Of a stretch of 64,000 nucleotides of DNA, positions 23,277-36,171 are shown one piece after another (the stretch's first letter is position 1; each line of letters starts with the position of its first letter). Made by a program: the position numbers and the translations under genes. Source of the DNA: Ashinkailepas kermadecensis (lineage: Eukaryota; Arthropoda; Thecostraca; Neolepadidae). The notes below the pieces were generated by a model that saw only the letters and a program-made list of their open reading frames with translations, made no database searches and was not told the origin of the DNA. The stretch covers positions 124,001-188,000 of the forward strand of contig JAOTOM010004665.1 of the NCBI GenBank assembly GCA_034440615.1, read 5' to 3'.

Positions 23277-26200
23277 TCCTGATGACAGGGTCACTCGCCA
23301 CCACCTGGTACTGCCCGGCATGGGGCTCAGTGCGGAGCAGGAGGTGTACCACGGCCGGCTGAACTGGCTTCCGGTGGTGACCTACCGTCACGGGCCGTGA
23401 CGGTAGGTATGACAGGGTCACTCGCCACCACCTGGTACTGCCCGGCATGGGGCTCAGTGCGGAGCAGGAGGTGTACCATGGCCGGCTGAACTGGCTTCCG
23501 GTGGTGACCTACCGTCACAGGCCGTGACGGTAGGTATGACAGGGTCACTCGCCACCACCTGGTACTGCCCGGCATGGGGCTCAGTGCGGAGCAGGAGGTG
23601 TACCACGGCCGGCTGAACTGGCTTCCGGTGGTGACCTACCGTCACGGGCCCTGACGGTAGGTATGACAGGGTCACTCGCCACCACCTGGTACTGCCCGGC
23701 ATGGGGCTCAGTGCGGAGCAGGAGGTGTACCACGGCCGGCTGAACTCGCTTCCGGTGGTGACCTACCGTCACAGGCCGTGACGGTAGGTATGACAGGGTC
23801 ACTCGCCACCACCTGGTACTGCCCGGCATGGGGCTCAGTGCGGAGCAGGAGGTGTACCACGGCCGGCTGAACTGGCTTCCGGTGGTGATCTACCGTCACG
23901 GGCCGTGACGGTAGGTATGACAGGGTCACTCGCCACCACCTGGTACTGCCCGGCATGGGGCTCAGTGCGGAGCAGGAGGTGTACCACGGCCGGCTGAACT
24001 GGCTTCCGGTGGTGACCTACCGTCACGGGCCGTGACGGTAGGTATGACAGGGTCACTCGCCACCACCTGGTACTGCCCGGCATGGGGCTCAGTGCGGAGC
24101 AGGAGGTGTACCACGGCCGGCTGAACTGGCTTCCGGTGGTGACCTACCGTCACGGGCCGTGACGGTAGGTATGACAGGGTCACTCGCCACCACCTGGTAC
24201 TGCCCGGCATGGGGCTCAGTGCGGAGCAGGAGGTGTACCACGGCCGGCTGAACTGGCTTCCGGTGGTGACCTACCGTCACGGGCCGTGACGGTAGGTATG
24301 ACAGGGTCACTCGCCACCACCTGGTACTGCCCGGCATGGGGCTCAGTGCGGAGCAGGAGGTGTACCACGGCCGGCTGAACTGGCTTCCGGTGGTGACCTA
24401 CCGTCACGGGCCGTGACGGTAGGTATGACAGGGTCACTCGCCACCACCTGGTACTGCCCGGCATGGGGCTCAGTGCGGAGCAGGAGGTGTACCACGGCCG
24501 GCTGAACTGGCTTCCGGTGGTGACCTACCGTCACGGGCCGTGACGGTAGGTATGACAGGGTCACTCGCCACCACCTGGTACTGCCCGGCATGGGGCTCAG
24601 TGCGGAGCAGGAGGTGTACCACGGCCGGCTGAACTGGCTTCCGGTGGTGACCTACCGTCACGGGCCGTGACGGTAGGTATGACAGGGTCACTCGCCACCA
24701 CCTGGTACTGCCCGGCATGGGGCTCAGTGCGGAGCAGGAGGTGTACCACGGCCGGCTGAACTGGCTTCCGGTGGTGACCTACCGTCACAGGCCGTGACGG
24801 TAGGTATGACAGGGTCACTCGCCACCACCTGGTACTGCCCGGCATGGGGCTCAGTGCGGAGCAGCAGGTGTACCATGGCCGGCTGAACTGGCTTCCGGTG
24901 GTGACCTACCGTCACGGGCCGTGACGGTAGGTATGACAGGGTCACTCGCCACCACCTGGTACTGCCCGGCATGGGGCTCAGTGCGGAGCAGGAGGTGTAC
25001 CACGGCCGGCTGAACTGGCTTCCGGTGGTGACCTACCGTCACGGGCCGTGACGGTAGGTATGACAGGGTCACTCGCCACCACCTGGTACTGCCCGGCATG
25101 GGGCTCAGTGCGGAGCAGGAGGTGTACCACGGCCGGCTGAACTGGCTTCCGGTGGTGACCTACCGTCACAGGCCGTGACGGTAGGTATGACAGGGTCACT
25201 CGCCACCACCTGGTACTGCCCGGCATGGGGCTCAGTGCGGAGCAGGAGGTGTACCACGGCCGGCTGAACTGGCTTCCGGTGGTGACCTACCGTCACAGGC
25301 CGTGACGGTAGGTATGACAGGGTCACTCGCCACCACCTGGTACTGCCCGGCATGGGGCTCAGTGCGGAGCAGGAGGTGTACCACGGCCGGCTGAACTGGC
25401 TTCCGGTGGTGACCTACCGTCACAGGCCGTGACGGTAGGTATGACAGGGTCACTCGCCACCACCTGGTACTGCCCGGCATGGGGCTCAGTGCGGAGCAGG
25501 AGGTGTACCACGGCCGGCTGAACTGGCTTCCGGTGGTGACCTACCGTCACGGGCCGTGACGGTAGGTATGACAGGGTCACTCGCCACCACCTGGTACTGC
25601 CCGGCATGGGGCTCAGTGCGGAGCAGGAGGTGTACCACGGCCGGCTGAACTGGCTTCCGGTGGTGACCTACCGTCACGGGCCGTGACGGTAGGTATGACA
25701 GGGTCACTCGCCACCACCTGGTACTGCCCGGCATGGGGCTCAGTGGTGACCTACCGTCACAGGCCGTGACGGTAGGTATGACAGGGTCACTCGCCACCAC
25801 CTGGTACTGCCCGGCATGGGGCTCAGTGCGGAGCAGGAGGTGTACCACGGCCGGCTGAACTGGCTTCCGGTGGTGACCTACCGTCACGGGCCGTGACGGT
25901 AGGTATGACAGGGTCACTCGCCACCACCTGGTACTGCCCGGCATGGGGCTCAGTGCGGAGCAGGAGGTGTACCACGGCCGGCTGAACTGGCTTCCGGTGG
26001 TGACCTACCGTCACGGGCCGTGACGGTAGGTATGACAGGGTCACTCGCCACCACCTGGTACTGCCCGGCATGGGGCTCAGTGCGGAGCAGGAGGTGTACC
26101 ATGGCCGGCTGAACTGGCTTCCGGTGGTGACCTACCGTCACGGGCCGTGACGGTAGGTATGACAGGGTCACTCGCCACCACCTGGTACTGCCCGGCATGG

Positions 26201-26406
26201 GGCTCAGTGCGGAGCAGGAGGTGTACCACGGCCGGCTGAACTGGCTTCCGGTGGTGACCTACCGTCACGGGCCGTGACGGTAGGTATGACAGGGTCACTC
26301 GCCACCACCTGGTACTGCCCGGCATGGGGCTCAGTGCGGAGCAGGAGGTGTACCACGGCCGGCTGAACTGGCTTCCGGTGGTGACCTACCGTCACAGGCC
26401 GTGACG
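23277..26406. repeat. 127-bp satellite array with a palindrome in every monomer
   Basis: About 25 head-to-tail monomers of 127 bp, nearly identical. Each ends in ACCTACCGTCACGG-G-CCGTGACGGTAGGT, a perfect 14-bp-arm inverted repeat. A variant with A at the arm base (CACAGGCCGTG) occurs in about a third of monomers. One monomer (about 25745-25790) lacks 44 bp. Overlapping 82-codon minus frames recur every 127 bp and are not genes. The array starts immediately next to the LINE tail and ends at 26406. Confidence 0.97.
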
Positions 26407-26407
26407 C

Positions 26408-26434
26408 ATGTGTCACGTGATGTGACACACGTGG
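26408..26434. other. Inverted repeat at the satellite edge
   Basis: TGTGTCAC-GTGAT-GTGACACA, 8-bp arms, starting a few bases after the last satellite palindrome arm. Confidence 0.6.
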
Positions 26435-26639
26435 ACACCAACACGTGCCAGACGGGACAGCTCACCAACATATTCGTGTAACTGCTCCTCGCCGCCAGCT
26501 AGCAATGGATACTGCATGTCACGTTGTGCCGCCACGGACAGTGTCGTAAGCCAAGCTGAATTACAGCAACTATGCGAAAATGTCCAACCCTTGAGATAAA
26601 CGAGCCGGCGAACTATAACTCGGCCAACACGAACAAGCT

Positions 26640-26728
26640 GTAATTGAGGATTCTACTCCGACCCTGAGTATTCTACTCCGGCCCGGATAATTATATTCCG
26701 GCCCGGAGGATCATATTCCGGTCCAAGT
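26640..26728. repeat. 22-bp repeat, four copies
   Basis: Units of ATTCTACTCCGGCCCGGATA type, diverged from each other. Confidence 0.8.
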
Positions 26729-27417
26729 GTAGCGGCAAGAGTGTAATCGATATTAGCGTACATCATAAGCAGTAGTGTAGTCATGTGTCAAGTACCGTGC
26801 GACATTTATTATCTGCAGTCATCCCGCCGACCCAATGTCATTCTTTACAATATTGTGTCCCCTATCTCGACATTGCTGTGCTGTGCACACTCGCACAGGC
26901 ACGCAAACGCTTCTCAGGTTCTATTTTTCGTCACCATTGCGGGACCGTCTTGTTCACGCGTTTTCCATCGATTCTCCACCGTAGCAAGCTGCGCTCCCGG
27001 CGGCGCTATCTGTGTGTCTCGGGCCCCATGAGCAGAAGACCGCGCCGGTGACACGAGGTGAGGCCGTGCTCTCGGGCCATGCCACCGGATGTCGCGGGCG
27101 CTGGTCGGCCAGCCCAAATCCCGTGGACCACATTCACCCCCCCTCCGCCAGTTACTGCCATCCGCTGGAGAGCCGGCCGAAGGAAGGTCTGTCTGGGGCA
27201 GACGTGAACCCAGCGTGTCAGACTTAAACCCCCACACTGGCAACAGACGCACTAAGCGACTGCTCCGCCGAACCGGCTCCTGGCTTCATGTTCCGGTAGC
27301 TCCTATGCTGCCTCCCCTCCCCCATCCAGCTGAAATTCAAGACCGGGCCGTGGCCCTGACCGACACGCTCGATCTAGTTCTGAGGTGATCACGCGATCAC
27401 TTGGGCAGCCAGGTTCA
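26729..27417. other. Unique sequence, no gene recognised
   Basis: Frames of 70-112 codons on both strands (26914-27388) overlap and lack known motifs. Confidence 0.4.
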
Positions 27418-27522
27418 GCGGTGGCGTAGGGCTGGTACGGAGTAGGGCTGGTACGGAGTAGGGCTGATACGAAGCAGGGCCTGTGCGGCGTAGGGCTGGT
27501 ACGGCGTAGGGCTGGTACGGCC
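27418..27522. repeat. 17-bp GTAGGGCTGGTACGGCG repeats
   Basis: Six units of GGTACGGMGTAGGGCTG, mildly diverged. Confidence 0.85.
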
Positions 27523-28126
27523 TCCAGCGTTGGATGGATGCAACCATGGATGTCGATCTAATACACTTTGGGAGGGGGACATTGGTGAGTGGGTGTGGGG
27601 GTGCGGTCTGCATCTTCTACTCATCTGGCGAGAACAATATTCATGGTTTGAACATATTGTTGTGGTATATTATCAAATACATTATCGGGGTGGGGGGTGG
27701 CGAATGCCATGAATGTCCTATGGGATTGGGAGATCGTCTTCACCACAGTCCGGCCAGAGTTTTTGCTGTCTTTTTTGTGTGTTTTTTGTTTGTTTTTCAG
27801 GCGCTTTGTCCGCCGGACGGTCTGACATTCGACTGCTGTGCGGAGTTTGGTGAGCGGTGAGCAAGGACGAAGTAATGGTGGCAGTGGAGAGTGAGGCTGT
27901 CCGGAGGGAATGTCTGGCTAACTGAAGCCCCGACAGGCCCTGACAATGTCTGGCCCTGACAGGCTTTCGTTGTCTATATTGACGGCTGTTATCGACTTCG
28001 GACACGTCTTGGCTGATCCGTATTATTGCCGGCCATTTGAGCGTAAGTGAAGTGAATCGAGTCCAGCGGTTTTGCGCCCGCCGTTGGGTGTTACATCGAC
28101 AGGTGCAATCACGCAGGGAAACATGA
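27523..28126. other. Unique sequence, no gene recognised
   Basis: A T-rich TTTTTTGTGTG tract (27772-27800) could be a polypyrimidine tract, but no exon can be supported. Confidence 0.35.
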
Positions 28127-28323
28127 CAACAGACATATGGCGGGAACGAGTGGTCTAGGGGTAAGATGCTCGTCTCACAATCGAAAGGTTGTGGGTTCGA
28201 GTCTCACCTGTCGCTACTCTTCGCCCGCGACCAATCGGCGTGAGAGATTGGCGACGCTACATGACTCAACGGTCGACTGTCGTAAAACCAATAACCAACC
28301 AACCAACCAACAGACATATGGCG
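28127..28323 (+). mobile_element. tRNA-Val-derived SINE, full copy with perfect 16-bp TSD
   Basis: The 165-bp element (28143-28307) lies between perfect copies of CAACAGACATATGGCG (28127-28142 and 28308-28323). The tRNA head has A box GAGTGGTCTAGGGGTAAG and B box GGGTTCGAGTC. CAC sits at the anticodon position within CTCGTCTCACAATCGAAAGG, the layout of tRNA-Val. Body GACCAATCGGCGTGAGAG and following bases match the 6.7 kb copy. The 3' tail is AACCAATAACCAACCAACCA, an AACC-type tail. Confidence 0.93.
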
Positions 28324-28636
28324 ACTGACACATGCGCCAATCTCTCACATCCCGGCAATGTGACCGGAGTATACCAGCGTAAGATACCGATGTGACTCAT
28401 ACAGTCACTTGGCGGATAAAACCAGACAACAAAAACGAGACATTCTTTGTACATACGCGAGGATTTCAGGCAACATATCCGAGTGAATGGTAGTGCAAGT
28501 ATAAATATAAAAGGTGTGGGTTTAACTGTGGATAAACAAACAATAATTCAAGTGCATGACAAAATAAAAAAATACGTGACGGTCAGGCCCGAGCGACCCA
28601 GGGCGAGACACGTCGTTGATACAAACGCGTGTGGTT

Positions 28637-28637
<1 letters not shown>
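28324..28637. other. Unique sequence, no gene recognised
   Basis: AT-rich with no credible coding frame. Confidence 0.4.
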
Positions 28638-29892
<1,255 letters not shown>

Positions 29893-32083
29893 TACTCCAC
29901 ACCACCACCGTCGGCCCGACACCGATGTACTCCACACCACCACCGTCAGCCCGACACCGATGTACTCCACACCACCACCGTCAGCCCGACACCGATGTAC
30001 TCCACACCACCACCGTCAGCTGATGTACTCCACACCACCACCGTCAGTCTGACAACGATGTACTCCACACCACCACCGTCAGTCTGACAACGATGTACTC
30101 CACACAACCACCGTCAGCTGATGTACTCCACACCACCACCGTCAGCTGATGTACTCCACACCACCACCGTCAGCTGATGTACTCCACACCACCACCGTCA
30201 GCTGATGTACTCCACATTACCACCGTCAGCCCGACACCGATGTACTCCACACCACCACCGTCAGCCAGACACCGATGTACTCCACACCACCACCGTCAGC
30301 CAGACACCGATGTACTCCACACCACCACCGTCAGCCAGACACCGATGTACTCCACACCACCACCGTCAGCCAGACACCGATGTACTCCCCCCCCTCCATT
30401 TACACCTTACCACCGTCAGCCAGACACCGATGTACTCCACACCACCACCGTCAGCCAGACACCGATGTACTCCACACCACCACCGTCAGCCAGTCAGCTG
30501 ATGTACTCCACACCACCACCGTCAGCTGATTTACTCAGACACCGATGTACTCCACCACCGTCAGACACGATTACCACCGTCAGCCCGACACCGATGTACT
30601 CCACACCACCACCGTCAGCCAGACACCGATGTACTCCACACCACCACCGTCGCCGACACCGCCACACCACCACCGTCAGCCAGACACCGATGTACTCCAC
30701 ACCACCACCGTACCACCACCACCGTCGCCCGACACCGATGTACTCCACACCACCACCGTCAGCCAGACACCGATGTACTCCACACCACCACCGTCAGCCC
30801 GACACCGATGTACTCCACACCACCACCGTCAGCCAGACACCGATGTACTCCACACCACCACCGTCAGCCAGACACCGATGTACTCCACACCACCACCGTC
30901 AGCCAGACACCGATGTACTCCACACCACCACCGTCAGCCCGACACCGATGTACTCCACACCACCACCGTCAGCCAGACACCGATGTACTCCACACCACCA
31001 CCGTCAGCCCGACACCGATGTACTCCACACCACCACCGTCAGCCCAGACACCGATGTACCCACCACACCACCACCGTCAGCCCGACACCGATGTACTCCA
31101 CACCACCACCGTCAGCCAGACACCGATGTACTCCACACCACCACCGTCAGCCCGACACCGATGTACTCCACACCACCACCGTCAGCCCGACACCGATGTA
31201 CTCCACACCACCACCGTCAGCCCGACACCGATGTACTCCACACCACCACCGTCAGCCCAGACACCGATGTACTCCACACCACCACCGTCAGCCCGACACC
31301 GATGTACTCCACACCACCACCGTCAGCCCGACACCGATGTACTCCACACCACCACCGTCAGCCCGACACCGATGTACTCCACACCACCACCGTCAGCCAG
31401 ACACCGATGTACTCCACACCACCACCGTCAGCCCGACACCGATGTACTCCACACCACCACCGTCAGCCCGACACCGATGTTTTCACACACACAACCAGTC
31501 AGCAGACCGATTCCACACCACCACCGTCAGCCAGACACCGATGTACTAACCACACCACCACCGTCAGCCCGACACCGATGTTACTCCACCCACCACCCCA
31601 CACCACCACCGTCAGCCCGACACCGATGTACTCCACACCACCACCGTCAGCCCGACACCGATGTACTCCACACCACCACCGTCAGCCCGACACCGATGTA
31701 CTCCACACCACCACCGTCAGCCAGACACCGATTTCACCCCGTAACTCCACACCACCACCGTCAGCCAGACACCGATGTACTCCACACCACCACCGTCAGC
31801 CAGACACCGATGTACTCCACACCACCCAACACCAGTACCCACCACCGTCCCGACACCGATGTACTCCACACCACCACCGTCAGCCCGACACCGATGTACT
31901 CCACACCACCACCGTCAGCCCGACACCGATGTACTCCACACCACCACCGTCAGCCAGACACCGATGTACTCCACACCACCACCGTCAGCCAGACACCGAT
32001 GTACTCCACACCACCACCGTCAGCCAGACACCGATGTACTCCACACCACCACCGTCAGCCAGACACCGATGTACTCCACACCA
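29893..32083. repeat. 35-bp minisatellite, left block
   Basis: About 62 units of CCGTCAGCCMGACACCGATG followed by TACTCCACACCACCA. The main variation is CCAG versus CCCG, plus scattered irregular units (30120-30215, 30390-30720, 31480-31600, 31725-31850). Long open frames of His/Pro/Thr repeats are artefacts. Confidence 0.96.
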
Positions 32084-32100
32084 CCCCACGTTGGGCGCCA
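32084..32100 (-). promoter_or_regulatory. tRNA-Lys primer-binding site of an LTR retrotransposon
   Basis: On the minus strand the sequence is TGGCGCCCAACGTGGGG, complementary to the 3' end of tRNA-Lys(CTT) including CCA (tRNA sequence from general knowledge). It sits one base after the terminal ACA of the adjacent LTR, as a 5' LTR-PBS junction should. Further along the minus strand comes the 35-bp minisatellite instead of a gag leader. Confidence 0.75.
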
Positions 32101-32101
32101 G

Positions 32102-33707
32102 TGTAGGGGGTCCGGGCCACGTCGGGCTGGGCGGTGTCGGAGCGGGCTCTGGGGGGCACTGGCGGCACTGCCGGATGGGTGGGTCGCTGTGCGACTTCGG
32201 CCGACCGCCGCCGGCGGGCCGGCTGGATGGTTGGTGCCGTGCGTCCCCTCGCCCACCGCTTCTTCAACCGCTCCGACATCCTACCAACCTTGCTGCGGCC
32301 CGTCGCCACCACTACACGTATTTGTATCGCGAGGCCAGGCTCCTATCCACACCACATACGCCCGTGAGTGCGCCCGGCTGGTCATGCAGCGAGGAGGGGT
32401 TGTGGGCTTCGGGTGTGACGTGACACTGATGGATGGCCATGATAGAGGTACACGACCTGGGTACTGCCAGCGCCGCCGGCACTCGTCCATTTACAGGACC
32501 CACCCGTGTACCCCAGACAACAACACATCCACCATCCACTCCCCCCCACACACACAGCATCGACGTTCTCGGGGCAGCCAGATGCAAGCAGGGCCCGGGT
32601 AACATCCGGTACAGTTTTGGCAGTGAGGTTTCTGACAGCTGAATACTTGCGTTGAAATCGAACCAATTCCACTGGTCCTTAAAACTACCCCTTTAAACAT
32701 GTATGCAACAGTCACTCGCTCCTTTCATTCCGCACGATCATTCGGTCCCTAATAATACGAAAACGAGTTCGCCCACAATTTTCCCCTCCAGTGTTACGCA
32801 AGCATTTAGCGAGTCGTACTCCCTTTCACTGGGGACTTGGTTAGTCCCGAATGCATATTAATTACCCGCTCCGAGGCCTACTTGTAAACGGCTGACGCGA
32901 CTCTCCTGATTGCATAATGTGTATCTATTGACGTTACTGCCTTAAGGCTTTGCAACACTGGGCGGTGAAACTTTCCCTGGGCCTCTGTGCTATCTTATAA
33001 CTGAACTCAGGTATCAATGGCAAACTTACCTAACCTTACCCAATCGACGCCATGCCTGGTCTTACACGTTGAAGACGTGCGACCAGCTTCACGTATCCCA
33101 CGGGAGGGCACGGATCCCTACCACGATGGGTACGTCCCCTGGTCGTCGTTATACCCTAGCCGGCCCTACCCTTTCAGCCCCGGGACTTACGGCATGCCAA
33201 ACCCATCCGGTGCATCCTCCATCCTCTGTACCATCCGTGCCCACGTACAGCGAACGGAGGCGGACACATTACCCGGCAGTGTTTTTGCCTATATATCCTA
33301 TTGTCCGGCGCCGAACTTCCGGCGAACGCAATGTGGGGCCCCTCTAGCGGGCCCTCCCACATGCATACCATGCTCGCCCCCTCATCTGCGCCCTTGGGTC
33401 ACAAAGGCCAGTGGGATTTTGCGGTCAAGAGATACCTGAGCCCAGTTAGCAGTTACCACTTGAATAGCTCCACGAGTAACAATCAGGAGAGTTTCGTCAT
33501 TGCGCCCTTTCGTCGTGCCCCCCTTTGAGGAAGGGAGGGTCAAAGACCCCTCACGGTCGACGCCCGAGGACATATCGCCCATAAGAGGGCAGCTAGCAGA
33601 CTGTCTCTCTCGCTCGCTCTGCGGGGGTCGTCAATCTCTTCTCTCGTGCATCCCCTATCTCCGTAAATTCGCCCGAGTGAAAAGAGGGACCGTGCCAAAA
33701 ACAGACA
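32102..33707 (-). mobile_element. LTR (about 1.6 kb), minus orientation, followed by PBS
   Basis: On the minus strand it starts TGTCTGTTTTTGGCACGG and ends CCCGGACCCCCTACA, giving canonical TGT...ACA termini. It is an inverted, nearly identical copy of 34561-36171. Differences are mostly one-base homopolymer changes plus rare substitutions (for example CCAGCG versus CCACCG near 32466). A TATATA element lies at about 33290-33296 (reverse strand). It contains no recognisable coding frame. Presence of the PBS marks it as a 5' LTR with the element body expected towards lower coordinates, where only minisatellite is present. Confidence 0.8.
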
Positions 33708-34560
33708 GATATTGTAAGGCGTTTTACATTTTTTCCCAAAAGGTTGGACGCACAGACACCGGCTTTCGCGCCGCCGCATGGCTCGGGCGCCCTCCACCAG
33801 CACAGCGTCCCCGGCGCAAACAAAACCGACCCAGAGGCAGGCCTGCAGGCGGCTTTGAAGGCCAACCGAGAGGCGGCCGGGCACGTCTCGAGCACCTGCG
33901 TAACACATGGGAAGGGTGGAGTGAACCGGCCCGCGGCGGAAGCGGGAGCAGCAGCCGAAGCTTCGAGAACATTCGCGGAAAAAGAAAATGGAAGAGAGAC
34001 AGAGAAAGTACCCAAAGCCGGAGGCGATGAGGGAAGAGTAAAACTCATGGGCGCGCCACGGTGGAGGGGAGAACAGGGCAGACCGGACAGGGAGACGGAG
34101 GGAATTCTCAGACGGCGGCGGTGGCAAGATGGCTGAGTTTTCGGATGGAGGAGAAGGAGCTCTCAGCCGAGGCCACCTGCCACCCACCATCGCCATGTGA
34201 GTGATGCTCGGCGGCATGCAGCCTCACCTTCCACCACCACCGTCCCATCGTCACCAACCCCACCGGCGCTGGCGTCTTCCGTGTGTGTGGGGGGGGGGAT
34301 GTGTGTGTGTTGGTGCCAAAAGTGCGTGTGCGTAAATAGAAATAGTTGGTGTCCCAGGTGTATTTCAATGTCTTTCCTTTCTTTTCTATTTTAGCGTAGG
34401 AATAAATGGAAATGTGGATGTTGTTTCATGTGAATAGACTTGGAGTCCCTGGACTCCAAATACATACCTTGATGAGAAGGAAATGGATGCAATGTTTCCT
34501 GTAAAAATCTGTCCTTGATTTCAATCTCAGTCTTTGTCTCTTGATTTCAGTATAAATATC
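33708..34560. other. Spacer between two divergent LTRs
   Basis: 853 bp between the U3 ends of two opposed LTRs. It contains open frames on both strands (33744-34136 plus, Ala/Glu/Gly-rich; and an overlapping minus frame). It also has a GT/G-rich tract (34290-34310) and a perfect hairpin TTGGAGTCC-CT-GGACTCCAA (34440-34459). There is no polypurine tract next to the right LTR. No gag or pol motif recognised. Confidence 0.4.
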
Positions 34561-36171
34561 TGTCTGTTTTTGGCACGGTCCCTCTTTTCACTCGGGCGAA
34601 TTTACGGAGATAGGGGATGCACGAGAGAAGAGATTGACGACCCCGCAGAGCGAGCGAGAGAGACAGTCTGCTAGCTGCCCTCTTATGGGCGATATGTCCT
34701 CGGGCGTCGACCGTGAGGGGTCTTTGACCCTCCCTTCCTCAAAGGGGGGCACGACGAAAGGGCGCAATGACGAAACTCTCCTGATTGTTACTCGTGGGAG
34801 CTATTCAAGTGGTAACTGCTAACTGGGCTCAGGTATCTCTTGACCGCAAAATCCCACTGGCCTTTGTGACCCAAGGGCGCAGATGAGGGGGCGAGCATGG
34901 TATGCATGTGGGAGGGCCCGCTAGAGGGGGCCCCACATTGCGTTCGCCGGAAGTTCGGCGCCGGACAATAGGATATATAGGCAAAACACTGCCGGGTAAT
35001 GTGTCCGCCTCCGTTCGCTGTACGTGGGCACGGATGGTACAGAGGATGGAGGATGCACCGGATGGGTTTGGCATGCCGTAAGTCCCGGGGCTGAAAGGGT
35101 AGGGCCGGCTAGGGTATAACGACGACCAGGGGACGTACCCATCGTGGTAGGGATCCGTGCCCTCCCGTGGGATACGTGAAGCTGGTCGCACGTCTTCAAC
35201 GTGTAAGACCAGGCATGGCGTCGATTGGGTAAGGTTAGGTAAGTTTGCCATTGATACCTGAGTTCAGTTATAAGATAGCACAGAGGCCCAGGGAAAGTTT
35301 CACCGCCCAGTGTTGCAAAGCCTTAAGGCAGTAACGTCAATAGATACACATTATGCAATCAGGGAGAGTCGCGTCAGCCGTTTACAAGTAGGCCTCGGAG
35401 CGGGTAATTAATATGCATTCGGGACTAACCAAGTCCCCAGTGAAAGGGAGTACGACTCGCTAAATGCTTGCGTAACACTGGAGGGGAAAATTGTGGGCGA
35501 ACTCGTTTTCGTATTATTAGGGACCGAATGATCGTGCGGAATGAAAGGAGCGAGTGACTGTTGCATACATGTTTAAAGGGGTAGTTTTAAGGACCAGTGG
35601 AATTGGTTCGATTTCAACGCAAGTATTCAGCTGTCAGAAACCTCACTGCCAAAACTGTACCGGATGTTACCCGGGCCCTGCTTGCATCTGGCTGCCCCGA
35701 GAACGTCGATGCTGTGTGTGTGCGGGGGGGGAGTGGATGGTGGATGTGTTGTTGTCTGGGGGTACACGGGTGGGTCCTGTAAATGGACGAGTGCCGGCGG
35801 CGGTGGCAGTACCCAGGTCGTGTACCTCTATCATGGCCATCCATCAGTGTCACGTCACACCCGAAGCCCACAACCCCTCCTCGCTGCATGACCAGCCGGG
35901 CGCACTCACGGGCGTATGTGGTGTGGATAGGAGCCTGGCCTCGCGATACAAATACGTGTAGTGGTGGCGACGGGCCGCAGCAAGGTTGGTAGGATGTCGG
36001 AGCGGTTGAAGAAGCGGTGGGCGAGGGGACGCACGGCACCAACCATCCAGCCGGCCCGCCGGCGGCGGTCGGCCGAAGTCGCACAGCGACCCACCCATCC
36101 GGCAGTGCCGCCAGTGCCCCCCAGAGCCCGCTCCGACACCGCCCAGCCCGACGTGGCCCGGACCCCCTACA
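34561..36171 (+). mobile_element. LTR (about 1.6 kb), plus orientation, no PBS
   Basis: Near-identical inverted partner of 32102-33707: starts TGTCTGTTTTTGGCACGG, TATATA box at 34974-34979, ends GGACCCCCTACA. It is followed directly by TACTCCACACC of the 35-bp minisatellite with no primer-binding site. A solo LTR or the outer end of a 3' LTR would look like this. Confidence 0.8.

Noticed and set aside
23277..26406. CRISPR-like array
   Set aside because: Monomers are contiguous and identical across 127 bp with no unique spacers; the palindrome belongs to an animal-type satellite.
28143..28215. Functional tRNA-Val gene
   Set aside because: The head is joined to a SINE body and AACC tail, bounded by a TSD, and the acceptor stem does not pair properly.
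33540..34217. gag-like gene between the LTRs
   Set aside because: Overlapping frames on both strands, no zinc knuckle, protease or capsid motif, and no PBS or polypurine tract flanking the spacer.
32102..36171. Simple hairpin read artefact covering the whole inverted repeat
   Set aside because: The 853-bp spacer is not palindromic and the two flanks carry the minisatellite in the same, not inverted, orientation. A chimera or misassembly is still possible and is noted as a finding.
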